From assembly GCF_026212465.1 (NCBI RefSeq), contig NC_080050.1:32359570-32423569 (forward strand): DNA of 64,000 bases, written 5' to 3'. Below the pieces are notes generated by a model. That model was not told the origin of the DNA. It saw only the letters and a list, made by a program, of their open reading frames with translations, and did not search any database. Every line of letters begins with the position of its first letter. Within the stretch, counting starts at the first letter, position 1. The DNA is from Amaranthus tricolor. Lineage: Eukaryota; Streptophyta; Magnoliopsida; Caryophyllales; Amaranthaceae. Shown piece after piece: positions 53,313 to 64,000 of the stretch. Both the position numbers and the translations under genes were made by a program.

Positions 53313-56300
53313 GTATTTGATAAATTTAAATGTTTTTAGTGTTGTGAGTGAGATTGATTTTAAGTTAATTAGGGTGGGTCCTCCAAGGTTTACCTACTCT
53401 TCCGGGATTTGCTAATACTCCTACTTTATGGCTTATGCATACACATTGTCTAAGGACTTTGTGGTAGGGATGGGTTGAGGTGATGGAATTAACGTTCAAG
53501 TAAAGACTTGCGGTGATTGAGAAAGACAAGAAATCATCCTATGGGCTGTGTTGGAAACTTGGAATGTAACTAACCCTAGCTAGGTCTAGAAGATTCAAGG
53601 ACATGTTTTGTTTTACTAGAAAAGCGTGCTATATAAATCACGAGTCAAGCCAATATAATCATAACAAATATAGCATTTAAATTATGTGAAAATTAATTAA
53701 TCCTTAAAAATTTAAAATAGGTGTAAACATAAATATAGAAAGTGTACTTATTTGGTGGTAATTTCATAAATAATTAACATTTGCTAAAAGGTACACATAC
53801 ATGTTAAAATCGTGTAAATACTAGGGTGATTTATGTATATAACACGAACATTTTTCTTTTTAAAAATATATATACCCTTCAATACAATATGTATATTTTA
53901 TTTGTTTTTTAATTTTTATTATTTTAATTGTTTTCACCTAAACTTACCCACATATATATATATATATATATAATAGTGTGATTTGTCTTGATTTTGATGG
54001 CACTTGGCACAATTACATATAAACAGACAAAGAAATGATTGGGAATGGTAGGGAGATATGGTTGATTTAATTTAGGGTATTATTAACTTCAAGGATTGGT
54101 TTAATTTAAGGCCTAGTTGGTCTAGTTTGTCTTGATGCTCATGGCAATATTCCCATTGGCTCACTCAGTAAGCTTCTGTTAGGCCAAAAGTTGCACTGTG
54201 CATTGTTATCACGGCTTGAGTTGCAAAAGGCAATTTGAAGAAGACACACTAACTAGTAAGTGTATGGGCATATGCCATATAAAATGATCGTGACGGATAT
54301 GCAGCTTTTCAACATTCCACTTCCACCGATGATAATGTTTAAACTGAACATAATTAAAATTTAAACAATTATGCAATTAATGATTAAAGAGTTTGGTCCG
54401 TCTTAGATACAATAAAATAAATTAATTAAATGAGAAATGATAGAAAAGTTTGGTCATTATGTTGATTTTCATGAAAATTGAAGATCAAATTTCAAAATCA
54501 AACACAAAGTTTTAAGAAGAAAAATATTTATTTATTGTGTAGACCAAAATTTTGTAATCACCATTAAATGTCTTTTTAGACTTTATTACTAGTTGAATTG
54601 GGTTTTCAAGGAGAATCTCATTCTAACTGAATCTAGAGATGAAAGTTAGTAGGGCTGCCACGAGGTTTTCAACGAGCCACCCAAGCATGTCTCACCAACC
54701 TTGCTTAAGGCATGGAACGACATGTTATGAGGTTCACGACCCGATTTGGAATGAGGCTCAATAAGCATGAAATATGAGCGGCTCAGCACAACACAATTTC
54801 AATATTTATACTTCATTTTGGGTAGCAAAGCAAAACATGACATTATGCGCAACATGACTTGACAAGGTACACTTTAGGACAAGGCAGATAGATATGACAC
54901 GTGAGTGGTCCAGAACGACACGATTTTTATTGTTGATTAGGCGTATGCCCGTTGGCCAACTAAATACGTGCCTTGCACGAGTAAGAATTGGACTTGGAGG
55001 GGGTAAAGTCTTACGAAAGTCTAAAATTTACGCAGATGTTTCTCTTAACTTCTTAGGATTCTCAACCCTAGAAAATTCTTATGAATACTTTCCTTAGACC
55101 GAGAGAAAGGAATTGTTATAATATAAAATATTAATTTTGTCACGTAAATATAGAAAATGATGGAGACTAATCTTTCTCTCTAGCCCCCATTAATTTAGCT
55201 TGAGTTTTCTAGCTCAAAGAGTCCTTGAGGGCCATATTAGGACCTCACATCTATCAAAATTACCATTCAACTTGCTTATATATTGTTGAAGGTTCCTTGA
55301 ACTATGAGTGATCTACTTTGTCTCCTTTACATACTAATTTAAATATTAGATAAATTTTCAAATAAAACCATAAAAAGTAAATGTGAAATGTAATATTAAA
55401 ATCAAGAAACTAATAAACTTTTAGATGATTATTAGCCAATGAAGTGATTCTTTTGGAAATATATTATTTTGAGGATATTTTGATTTTTTTACTCTTTTTT
55501 AGCAAATGTATTACTCCTAATTTGTGTATATAATGGAGCTGTAATGGTAATCAAAAAGTAATACAAAACAATATTCCTTAACTTTAAATTTCGCATTCTT
55601 AAATTCTTCAATTCTCACATTCCATATTTGCTATCAATTTCAACTCCAAATTTAACAAATAAATGATAAACAATAAGCATGACGTGCATACAATTGTTAG
55701 TCACTATAAAAAAAATTAGTCTTATTTTATTTAATTTATTTTATTTTTGATTTTAATTCAATTTTATAATTATTTTATTATTATATTTGAATACAACTTT
55801 ACTAATTTCACTATTTATATTCACTTTTATTTTTAAATATTTTATTATTTTAATCTAATATATTCAATTTTTTAATACATGTAGAAAAAGTAAATGACAT
55901 ATAAGAGTAGTTGACAAAAACAAAATGAAAAGATCAATTAACGAAAATTGTGCAGCGGCATTTCGGAATTCTTAAGTCAGGATTTGGTTTAACTTTGTAC
56001 TTAATATTTGTCCTGTTTCCAAACTTTAAATTTTTAATATAAAGTCATGACTGTATGGGGCCCACATTACAGCGACATACAGTACATGGCACGTGCTTCG
56101 ACAAATAGTGAAACATTTGGCATCCATTCTACAACTAACATTTAAAAATAAAGTTGTAGCGACCAAAATTCCCGCCACGCATTATTGGTATTTGCTATTC
56201 ACTCAAGAGTTGTTTTTTAATAATCCATGATAATCTATGAGTATTTTTATATTTTAGCACTTTATTAATGATATTTTTAAAGTGTTTTAGATTATCAATA

Positions 56301-57225
56301 TTTTTGTATTAATAAATTTTTTTAACCATGAATTTTATTTGTCAAAAATACAATTAAAATATTAGGGAAAAACTTAAATATCCTTAATTTTATTTCAATG
56401 TGAAAAAAACAAAAGCAAATAATCCTCTCATTTCCTAACACTCCCCCTTTACTTCCAGCCACCCACAGTATTTCCACTACACTAAACTCCACTTCTTACA
56501 TGGGCCACCAAAAATCCCCACCTATCACCGCTCCCCACCACCTTCTCCATTATTTTGGGTGGTCGGTTTTCCTTAATATTTAACAGTTTTTTAAAAGTTG
56601 AATACATGTTACCATAAATAACCCAACAAATTTTAGAGTAATATTGATAAAGTGCTAAAACATGTGGTATCATTGATAATTTTCTTTTTTTAATTACACG
56701 TAGGCCAAATGAAGGGAGGACTAGGTGAGAATTGATCATGGGATATTGACTTAGGAAGGCAGTACTTACTCCAATTGATACAAGATTTAATTCTCGTTAA
56801 TCATGACATAATACTTGTCATGATTTATATTGTTGGTTATATTTTAAATATTTCATACATAGAGAGAATAAATTTAAACATGATTTCTAATCAATATAAA
56901 GAAATTAAAAATATAACTGTAGTTTTAAATTTTTTAATAATTTTTATTAAATGTATTAAATTTTAATATATAAATAAATAAACTTTACCTTTTCTAGCAA
57001 AATCTAACAGAAACTTGTGACAGTCTAGAGAGTTGAGTGAGATAACTCGCAAGCCTTTTTTATGCGCACACCTCACCCATTAAATACGGGGCCATAAATA
57101 AACAACAACAACCTTTATGTCCCGGTCCATTTGATAAGAAAATGAGAAGGCCCAATATTATAACTGAACTGAGTCCAGGAATATGGTTGTTGAAAGGTCC
57201 ACTTCTCTCTTATACGGATTAGAGC

Positions 57226-57541
57226 TATTCTTATGAGAGACCGTCTCTCGAATAGACGACTTCAAAACAAGGTTCATATGTTAATAATTTGTGTTATTTT
57301 GGTTATGCAACATATATATAGAACGCATATAAAGCTGTTAACCATTTCATACAAGAATGTGTGAACCTTATAATTATTGCCAATGACACCATCTATATAA
57401 TTCCTAACCAAGATATGACAGTCTCATCGTGAAATAGTCTTTATACATGGGCTGCATAGCCTAACTAATATAACTACTAGTATATAGAACTTTTATTTTA
57501 AATTTGTTTCACTGAAAATGGTCTCTCACAGGAATAACTCT
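57226..57541. mobile_element. MITE with GAGAGACCGTCTC ends
   Basis: Left end GAGCTATTCTTATGAGAGAC-CGTCTC; right end (opposite strand) GAGTTATTCCTGTGAGAGAC-CATTTTC. About 20 of 24 terminal positions agree. The interior is AT-rich. Confidence 0.6.
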
Positions 57542-57668
57542 ACTTAATTAGAAGTAATCTCAAATGGATTTTTTTTTTCTATAGAGTGGAATTACATCTT
57601 TTGCTAAAATTATTAGAAAACCATATTGGATTTATAGTTGAAGACTTGAAGTAATTAGTAAACTCCTA

Positions 57669-57912
57669 CTTTCTCTATCCATCTTAGTTTACATTAATTT
57701 CTAATTTGAATTGTTTCTTTTATTTTTTATAAAATTCTTTTTTAAAATTGAACATCATCACTTTTTTTAATTTTTTACACATATATAAACTGTGTACAAT
57801 TCAATTCTTTCTTTCATTTAATATCACATTAATTACACTAACTCCCCATACTCCCTTAAATATTCATTTTTTTTGCTATTTGATACAAACCTAGAGCTAG
57901 AGGTAGTGGGAG
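57669..57912. mobile_element. Stowaway MITE
   Basis: Left CTTTCTCTATCCATCTTAGT and right (opposite strand) CTCCCACTACCTCTAGCTCT, with TA at 57667-57668 and 57913-57914. A second diverged element with CTTCGTTTATCTCTTTCGAT and, in reverse, CTTCCCTTCATTTCACAAT ends may follow at about 57930-58215. Confidence 0.6.
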
Positions 57913-58238
57913 TATATAATAATTCATACTTCGTTTATCTCTTTCGATTTCAACCACTTTTCATTTAAGGTTAAATTTGAAATATTCTATATATAGAGAA
58001 AAATATTTTAAACATGATTTTTCATGAAAATGAAAAAGTTAAAATATATTTATGTGGTATTTTATTAGATTCATCTCGATACATAATAATTTAACATATA
58101 TTTATTTATAATTTTTCATAAAGCGTCTTTAAATATATTGAAACTCTAATTATAGTTGATAAACATACAAAATAAAAAAGTCAAATGTTGCCACCATTGT
58201 GAAATGAAGGGAAGATCTTCTAACTATTAAATATAAGG

Positions 58239-58507
58239 GGTGTTTGACAAAATTGCTTATTTGACATTTTTAGCTTATTTTGGTATAAATAAAGGGATGT
58301 GTCTTGTGATAAAACTGTCTAGAGAGAGTATTTGGTAAATTAATTGATTAAAATAACTTATTGTTATAATTAAGTTATCCTTAAATAGGTTGTTCATAAC
58401 AACATGTTTGAAATCAACTAGTCAAACCAATTGAAAAATTAGCAGGTTAAAACAATCACTTCAATTTACTGCTAGATACCAATTATTATTTATTTGTCAA
58501 ACATCTA
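58239..58507. repeat. TGTTTGACAAAT-family repeat
   Basis: GGGGTGTTTGACAAAATTGC at the left and (opposite strand) TAGATGTTTGACAAATAAAT at the right are inverted termini. It is related by its termini to 9664-10006. Confidence 0.5.
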
Positions 58508-59128
58508 TTATTCTTACTACTACTTTCACCCTTCCTCACCATCTCTTTTGCGTGACACCATTATTATGAAATAAAACAACCACATTTACGTCTTGCATTA
58601 TTACGCCAATTACAATGAGTCAAAAAGGGCGATATGGTTTACAGTTTATGGAGAATATAATTATAGTCTTACTCTACTATAGTGTACAACTACTACTAGA
58701 CCCTTATCATTAGATTTTGATGGTACAAATGAAAATTTAATAAAATTTCCAATAACATGTAATTTATTTTTGAAATATTAGAACTTTTAAGTGTTTACAA
58801 ACAATAATATTATTATAAATTGTAATGTATACATTAGAACATATATATCTTTTAAAAATGTGGTTTTGATATAGACTTTGTCATTGTGTAACTATGAAAA
58901 TTGTGATGTGTTGGATCGCTCACGTATAATCCCAGTCATGTCTCATGTCAAATTGTTATGTTTCAATCTGTGTCATATTATATCGTGTCGTGTCGTGTCG
59001 TATTTAGGCACTAAGAAATATAGCCTAAATATGGAAGTTGTATTGTGTTGAGTCGTCTTATGTTGAGCCTCGAGCCAAATCGTCTAGGGTCAAGTTGTGT
59101 TGTGAACAATATCGTGCCCTGCCTTAAT

Positions 59129-59218
59129 CTTGGTGATTCAGGCACCGCAAATTTATTTTGCATCGTACGAAACCTTGGTGATTCAGTCACCGCAAGGTCG
59201 TTTTGCATCGTATATATG
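59129..59218. repeat. Two-copy 45-bp tandem repeat
   Basis: CTTGGTGATTCAGGCACCGC (from 59129) recurs as CTTGGTGATTCAGTCACCGC (from 59174), each followed by TTTTGCATCGTA. The GGTGATTCA-CACC part of each unit is weakly self-complementary. Confidence 0.75.
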
Positions 59219-59981
59219 TAACAGGCAACCCCCTCGTCGTACTTCAAATACGACCTCAACTACTATACACTAAAGAGTACACTACTGTGCTCTTGCTTTT
59301 GGAGTTTCCTACCTTACTAATTCTATTTATATTTACTTTTACATTTCCAATTCCTACAAGGCTAGGACATAGAACTGACCTTTCATACTCCTTTTGAAAA
59401 ACCATAACTTGAAAGTTGAAAAAAAGATAGCGAAGAAATAAATACACAAGTCCCTTTTGCTTTCCTTTTCTGCAGGGAAGGAAACATGGTCAGCCCCAAC
59501 GACATTAATGCCACATTAGGTTGGATTCAAGTACTGCAGTAAGGCCAAAGATCAGCAATATGGACAAACATTAAAAAATACAGTTTAAGTACTGAGTCGT
59601 ATTTTATTATTAAATGTCTTATTTTCTTTTTTGACATATTCATATTAGATGTCAGATTTTCTTGTTCAGTAACATTTTCTCTTATTTATGACGTTATGAA
59701 TTTTAACTATTTACACAATTATCATTAAATTATGACTTTTAAAGTTTACAAGTGATCTAAATAGATTTGAGCACCTAATTTTGCCTAGATCAAGCCCTAA
59801 ATTGAATTGGGAAAATTTGAAAAACAAAAACCATAAATCAAGAACTAACTATTGTGCAGATGTAATCAGCAATAAAACAACTAGTAACACAACAATGCAA
59901 GATTCATGTGTTAATCTAAAATGGTCTACATCTACGATTAGCCTATTGAAAATAGGTTTTTTGAAGCTAAAGGCTTACAAT

Positions 59982-60765
59982 TGTTGAAAGTAATTCCCAA
60001 TCACACTCGTGGTATAGTAATTAAAAATGTAATTTTATTACTATGCACACAACTCAATTTACAAGAAGGACAATTTATAATTTAGAGGACACACACTCGA
60101 CATAATTATTTTGGGACACTTACACTTAGACTACAACTTACACATTCACTGACTAATACTCTCACTTTGTGTTTTCAACTCACTCTCTTGTGTCTCTCTT
60201 CAACACATAGCACACTAATAGACACTTCGTATTTATACTAGCGCTGAGTGAGCTAAACTATGTTATCTAGACTACTCTATAAGCTCCTACATACATTTAA
60301 CTAGAATAGTCCATGAGCTCTAGAATTCTCTACATCAATTTTAGTTATTGACTTCTAAAACTTACAAATGAACTTTTAAATTCATCTATTAATCTAGAAC
60401 TTTCCTTTATCAGACTCCAAGTTTATATGTAGAAGACTTTTCTAGATTATCTCTAATAACAATAGTGATTATTTATAGCTCATAATCACAATTAGACACA
60501 ATATAATTGATTCTAAAACATGAGATAAAAATATTACGAACAACGAGTTCCATATACAAATAGAGACTAAAGTCGAGTCGACTTTTCTATGACTCAGAAA
60601 AAACTAATTCTAAGTTTTTTTCCTTGTCAAAAAAAGATAAAGTCGGATTTTAAACTCTTCTATAAACCAATCGTTTTAGACCTACTTTTGTTCCAATCAT
60701 ATTTTGGTTGGGTCCTAATATCATAGCATGAGCTTAATGGATACGACGAACCAATATCTTCAACA
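59982..60765 (-). repeat. LTR-like block with heat-shock-element-like motifs
   Basis: On the minus strand it starts TGTTGAAGATATTGG and ends GGGAATTACTTTCAACA, giving 7-bp inverted termini TGTTGAA/TTCAACA and 784 bp. TATAAATAC (60229-60237) would be the promoter. Upstream of it, U3 holds GGAAAGTTCTAGA (60393-60405), TCTAGAAAAGTCTTCT (60431-60446) and GAGAATTCTAGAG (about 60318-60330), close to nGAAnnTTCnnGAn heat-shock elements. Purine-rich AAGGGAAAACG precedes the start and a PBS-like ATTG...GCC follows the end. Flanking 5-mers do not match, so this could be a decayed solo LTR or a truncated Copia element of ONSEN-like type. Confidence 0.45.
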
Positions 60766-62778
60766 CGTTTTCCCTTACCTTTTTACTCACTCATTTGGTG
60801 TAATTCCATGTGGTTCCCTTCCCTTGTTTTTTTGAAAGATCGTTGCATTATCAAATAGTACATTTAATTAAATATAAGAGAGTATTATATTATTATTATT
60901 ATATACATTGGGTTTTCTAATTTTCATTGCGATATTTGACTAAATAATAATGTAATCATAGTACTGTTGTTGATTATAATTAAAAAGTTTATTCATTGAA
61001 AAACATGATGGTATTTGGTTTTTTCACAAAACCTATTAAAAGTTAAAAACAATACAACAAATCGATTTTGAATTGGTCGAATTTGAATTCTAAAGAATAA
61101 AAAAAATACATGAATTTGTTCACAAAATTTTAAAGTTGGTTCTTGTTATACCATTTGTTTGGAAATAACTTTTGAACTCTTAGTTGTGGGACATTGATCA
61201 AAACCCTAATAATTTACGAAAATTTCTAAGTTGAAGAATTGACTAAAAATTTAAAAACTTTCTCAATTCAGAATACAAGATATTATATGGTGGGCCAAAT
61301 ATTCATTTATACATGTGCGGCGAACCAATGCGATATTATTAGTTTGTGTTATGTTACACTCAGCAAAACGGGCGTGTTTTTGGTCTTTTATTTTTATACG
61401 CAGGTCATTCTATAGTCGAGATTCTCACTATCTGCAACCTTCTAAAAAATCAAATGTACGGAGTATAGTAATGATGTTGAACAAATAGTTCAAGTATAAA
61501 AACAAGGCCGCAACACCATATCGTGACTATATTATAAAGGTTTTTTAGTTTATTAGCAATCGAAATATAGACGTATCGGCAGTGAAATTCGTTTTGCGAT
61601 AGTTACCGCCGAAACCATATTTTTACACTTGACCTAAGAAGACCCGAGACTGAAATCTCCTCACATTAGGTTATTTTGGAGCATATAAAAACGAAAGGTT
61701 GTGTGGTGTTTCAATTTGGTTTGTCTTTGAGAAGTGAAGACTGAGGAGATTCCCTTCATTACATGTTTGCAATAAATAGTCATAAATCCTGCTTTCCCAC
61801 AACAAAGTGATGGACTGTTATAAAGATCAGGAAATTTTTGAATTCCCCACTCTTAATTAATGGTTTGTGAGCTCTCTGTTTCTCTCCCTTTGTTGTCAGT
61901 CTCTTTGCCTGCTTCTTTTTTGTGATTTCCATCTATCGTTTCTTTCGAATGCCTTCTTAGATTTGTCAATTGGGCGTTTTGAAATCGGATCGTTATACAT
62001 CATTAAGCGAGGTTAGGTTTAGCTATGACCATATATTAACTGTAAAATCCATTTTGTAAAGGCGACCGAAAATATATACTTTTTTTGATTTTTATTAGTT
62101 GTTATAAATAGTGACATTTCTTTTCACAAGATGTCACTATCTGTCGTAATTAATAAATTCAGAGGAAGTATATATTTAAAATCAATATGACATTTTTGAT
62201 TCTTAAGGACATGTTCTTTAATTTCATTAAATTATAAAGTATATTGTAGTGTTACAACCATGATTAGTTTCAATTTAAATTGATAGTTGAAACTTAAACT
62301 ATTAGGATAAGTTATGTGCTCTATCACTTAGTTTAACATAAGTATATCATAGCGTTATAGTCATGATTAACTTCAGCTTAAGTTCATGGTTGAAACTTAA
62401 AATGTTACGATAAGTTATGTGCTCCATCACTTAGTTTAACATAAGTATATTGTAAATTAACTTTGTACAACGATAATAATATAATATTTTATTTAAAAAA
62501 ATAGACACTAGCTAGCTAGGATTGTAATAATTCAATAGAGTCGAAATTCTTGTTTATTGATATGATTTATCGTCTTTTATTTTTTCTTGGATAATAATTA
62601 TAGTTGTAGAACGAGATACAATGAAAATGATGTTGATGATAATAAGTTATGTTATTTTTTATTTGTAGATAAAGAACAAGACAAAAAAAATGTGAAATGA
62701 AGGAAATTTATAAATGACATTAAAATTAAAAAGGGAAATGAGTTTTAGAATGATATCAAAAAAGAACATGTGATACCG

Positions 62779-62779
<1 letters not shown>

Positions 62780-62824
<45 letters not shown>

Positions 62825-62831
62825 ATATAAA

Positions 62832-62863
<32 letters not shown>
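62780..62863. repeat. (ATT)n microsatellite pair
   Basis: Two uninterrupted ATT arrays are separated by AAATATAAA. The interruption is short enough that they were probably one array. Confidence 0.95.
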
Positions 62864-62864
<1 letters not shown>

Positions 62865-63267
62865 AAATAGATCAAAATCAAAGAAAGTGAGTAAGTATGA
62901 TACACTAACAAGATTTATAAAGACAATGATACATTCAATGAATAAGCTTCCAATATGTAGCAAGTTATATATGTGAATCCTTTTATGAATTTGCTAGTAA
63001 TAAATTTTTCTAATTTTAGAAGAAAAGAGAATTTATTTTGTAGAAAATAAAGATCTAAAGTGTTTGACTAATTTTATTATATATAAATTATAATGAAAAC
63101 ATTTCAAAATTAAAATGAGCTTATTTTGCCTTAAATAAATTTGAACGACATTCTATTTAAAATATACAAATATAAAATATGTTTAAAACATATTGTCTCA
63201 ACTAAAACCATTAAATATAAATGGGCTGTCTTGTAAGGTGGGCAATACTTCGTCACATGAATTGTGC

Positions 63268-63480
63268 CAGGCATGTGTTAGTGTATATAATATATCTTAG
63301 GACTTTAATTATCAGTTTAAGTTTTTGGTTTAATTAGTTCTTTGATATGGTATCAGAAGTCAGTGTGACAAGAGGTCACAGGTTTGAATCTCAACAAAGG
63401 GCAGCATATCCTGAGACCTCAACCATTAACTTAACCTTTTAATTGAATTGATTCCTTCACATAATCACAGCATTAGCCTT
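63268..63480 (+). repeat. Dispersed repeat with tRNA-like B-box word
   Basis: ATATAATATATCTTAGGACTT-TAATTATCAGTTTAAG, then TGATATGGTATCAGAAGTCA-GTGTGACAAGAGGTCACAGG, then TTTGAATCTC, then a second CCTGAGACCTCAACCATTAA. It belongs to the family at 18.6-19.1 and 21.0 kb. Confidence 0.55.
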
Positions 63481-64000
63481 ATTGTCAAAAATGAGAACTA
63501 AGTCTCAAATTAGTGGGTCGTATCTAAATTTTATATACAATTCTAAGATAAAATTTATTTCTATCTTGTATATATCTAAAAATTTAATTATAAAAGTTTT
63601 AAATAAATTTCTAGCACTTATATATCTAAAAAATAAATTATGTGATTTGAGAATTAATTCACTCTAATTTTTATGGCGATAAATATTATATTTCTTTGGC
63701 GAGATTTAGGTTCGATTCTCATTAATGTCTTCTCCGACCTACCTTATAGTCATAAAAAAAAGTGTGATTAAAAAAATGTACTTGTGTAATTTAAAAAATG
63801 AGAAAGAATTAATTAACTATGTTTGTATCATCCACTATGCATGGATGTTGCCTTCTATACCTATTAGAATTTACAACAATAGAAGAGTCCTATTCTTGAC
63901 TCTAAAAGGATAGTGATCAACAAATCTAAACAATAAAACAAATTGGAGGTTGAATAAGAGTAGCTAGCTAGGGTAAAGACTCACCAAACTTCTCAACTTA

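Larger units (their letters stand above)
52436..59981. other. Gene-poor right flank, first part
   Basis: No gene is supported. Besides the MITEs listed, it contains an (AT)n tract at 53951-53973, a CGTGT pentanucleotide run at about 58984-59001, and a region at 54650-55000 with hAT-like GC-richer words (CACGACCCG, GACACG) that I cannot delimit. Long open frames with domain content are absent. Confidence 0.5.
60766..64000. other. Gene-poor right flank, last part
   Basis: No coding region is supported. A CT-rich stretch at 61860-61960 (GAGCTCTCTGTTTCTCTCCC) could be the leader of a transcript, but no reading frame or hairpin I recognise follows. Two (ATT)n arrays lie at 62780-62823 and about 62831-62863, and a dispersed repeat at 63268-63480. 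The sequence near 62265-62460 contains two related TAAGTTATGTGCTC-ATCACTTAGTTTAACATAAG units about 115 bp apart. Confidence 0.5.

Noticed and set aside
61860..62040. CT-rich leader-like sequence that might start a gene on the plus strand
   Set aside because: No reading frame, splice pattern or known hairpin follows within the window, so it is mentioned only in the flank description.
1..64000. Organelle DNA insertions, tRNA or rRNA genes, CRISPR arrays
   Set aside because: I looked for them and saw no convincing stretch. B-box-like words at 19.05 and 63.39 kb lack a cloverleaf and belong to a dispersed repeat.

Overview
The window is nuclear DNA of a flowering plant, almost certainly a eudicot. 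It is AT-rich, its genes have introns with GT..AG borders, it carries an intact MIR394 hairpin, and its intergenic space is filled with Stowaway-, hAT- and foldback-type miniature transposons and a Tork/TNT1-like Copia retrotransposon. I think a member of the Caryophyllales is likely from the feel of the repeat families, but I cannot prove this from the sequence.

Layout. 1-11.6 kb: MIR394 on the minus strand near the left edge, then gene-poor DNA with a well-bounded hAT MITE (7378-8083) and smaller MITEs. 11.6-21 kb: a single-exon F-box/DUF295 gene (+), a mitochondrial ribosomal protein mL54 gene (-) whose 5' leader is interrupted by an intron, a striking cluster of inverted repeats near 15.5 kb in that putative intron, and a two-exon type-1 non-specific lipid-transfer protein gene (+). 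21.4-36.6 kb: a head-to-tail array of three nearly identical Copia elements on the minus strand sharing four LTRs (LTR-int-LTR-int-LTR-int-LTR, period 4830 bp). 37.7-51.4 kb: three more housekeeping or regulatory genes, namely a five-exon ARID-HMG protein (+), a single-exon METTL13-like methyltransferase (-) and a five-exon MSL10-type mechanosensitive channel (-). 51.7-64 kb: gene-poor DNA with MITEs, microsatellites and one LTR-like block carrying heat-shock-element-like motifs.

The host genes do not form a pathway; this is an ordinary plant gene neighbourhood. The unusual part is the Copia array. All three copies share the same frameshift before RNase H, and they differ from each other at only one or two visible coding positions. 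The outer right LTR differs by a 13-bp change in a CpG-dense palindromic U3 block and lacks its terminal 48 bp. This pattern fits recent DNA-level amplification by unequal recombination between LTRs better than three independent insertions. Other notable points are a retroposon tail apparently embedded in the coding sequence of the methyltransferase, a Stowaway element that starts at the base after the ARID-HMG stop codon, and the foldback cluster at 15.5 kb. I found no CRISPR array, tRNA, rRNA or prokaryote-type element.
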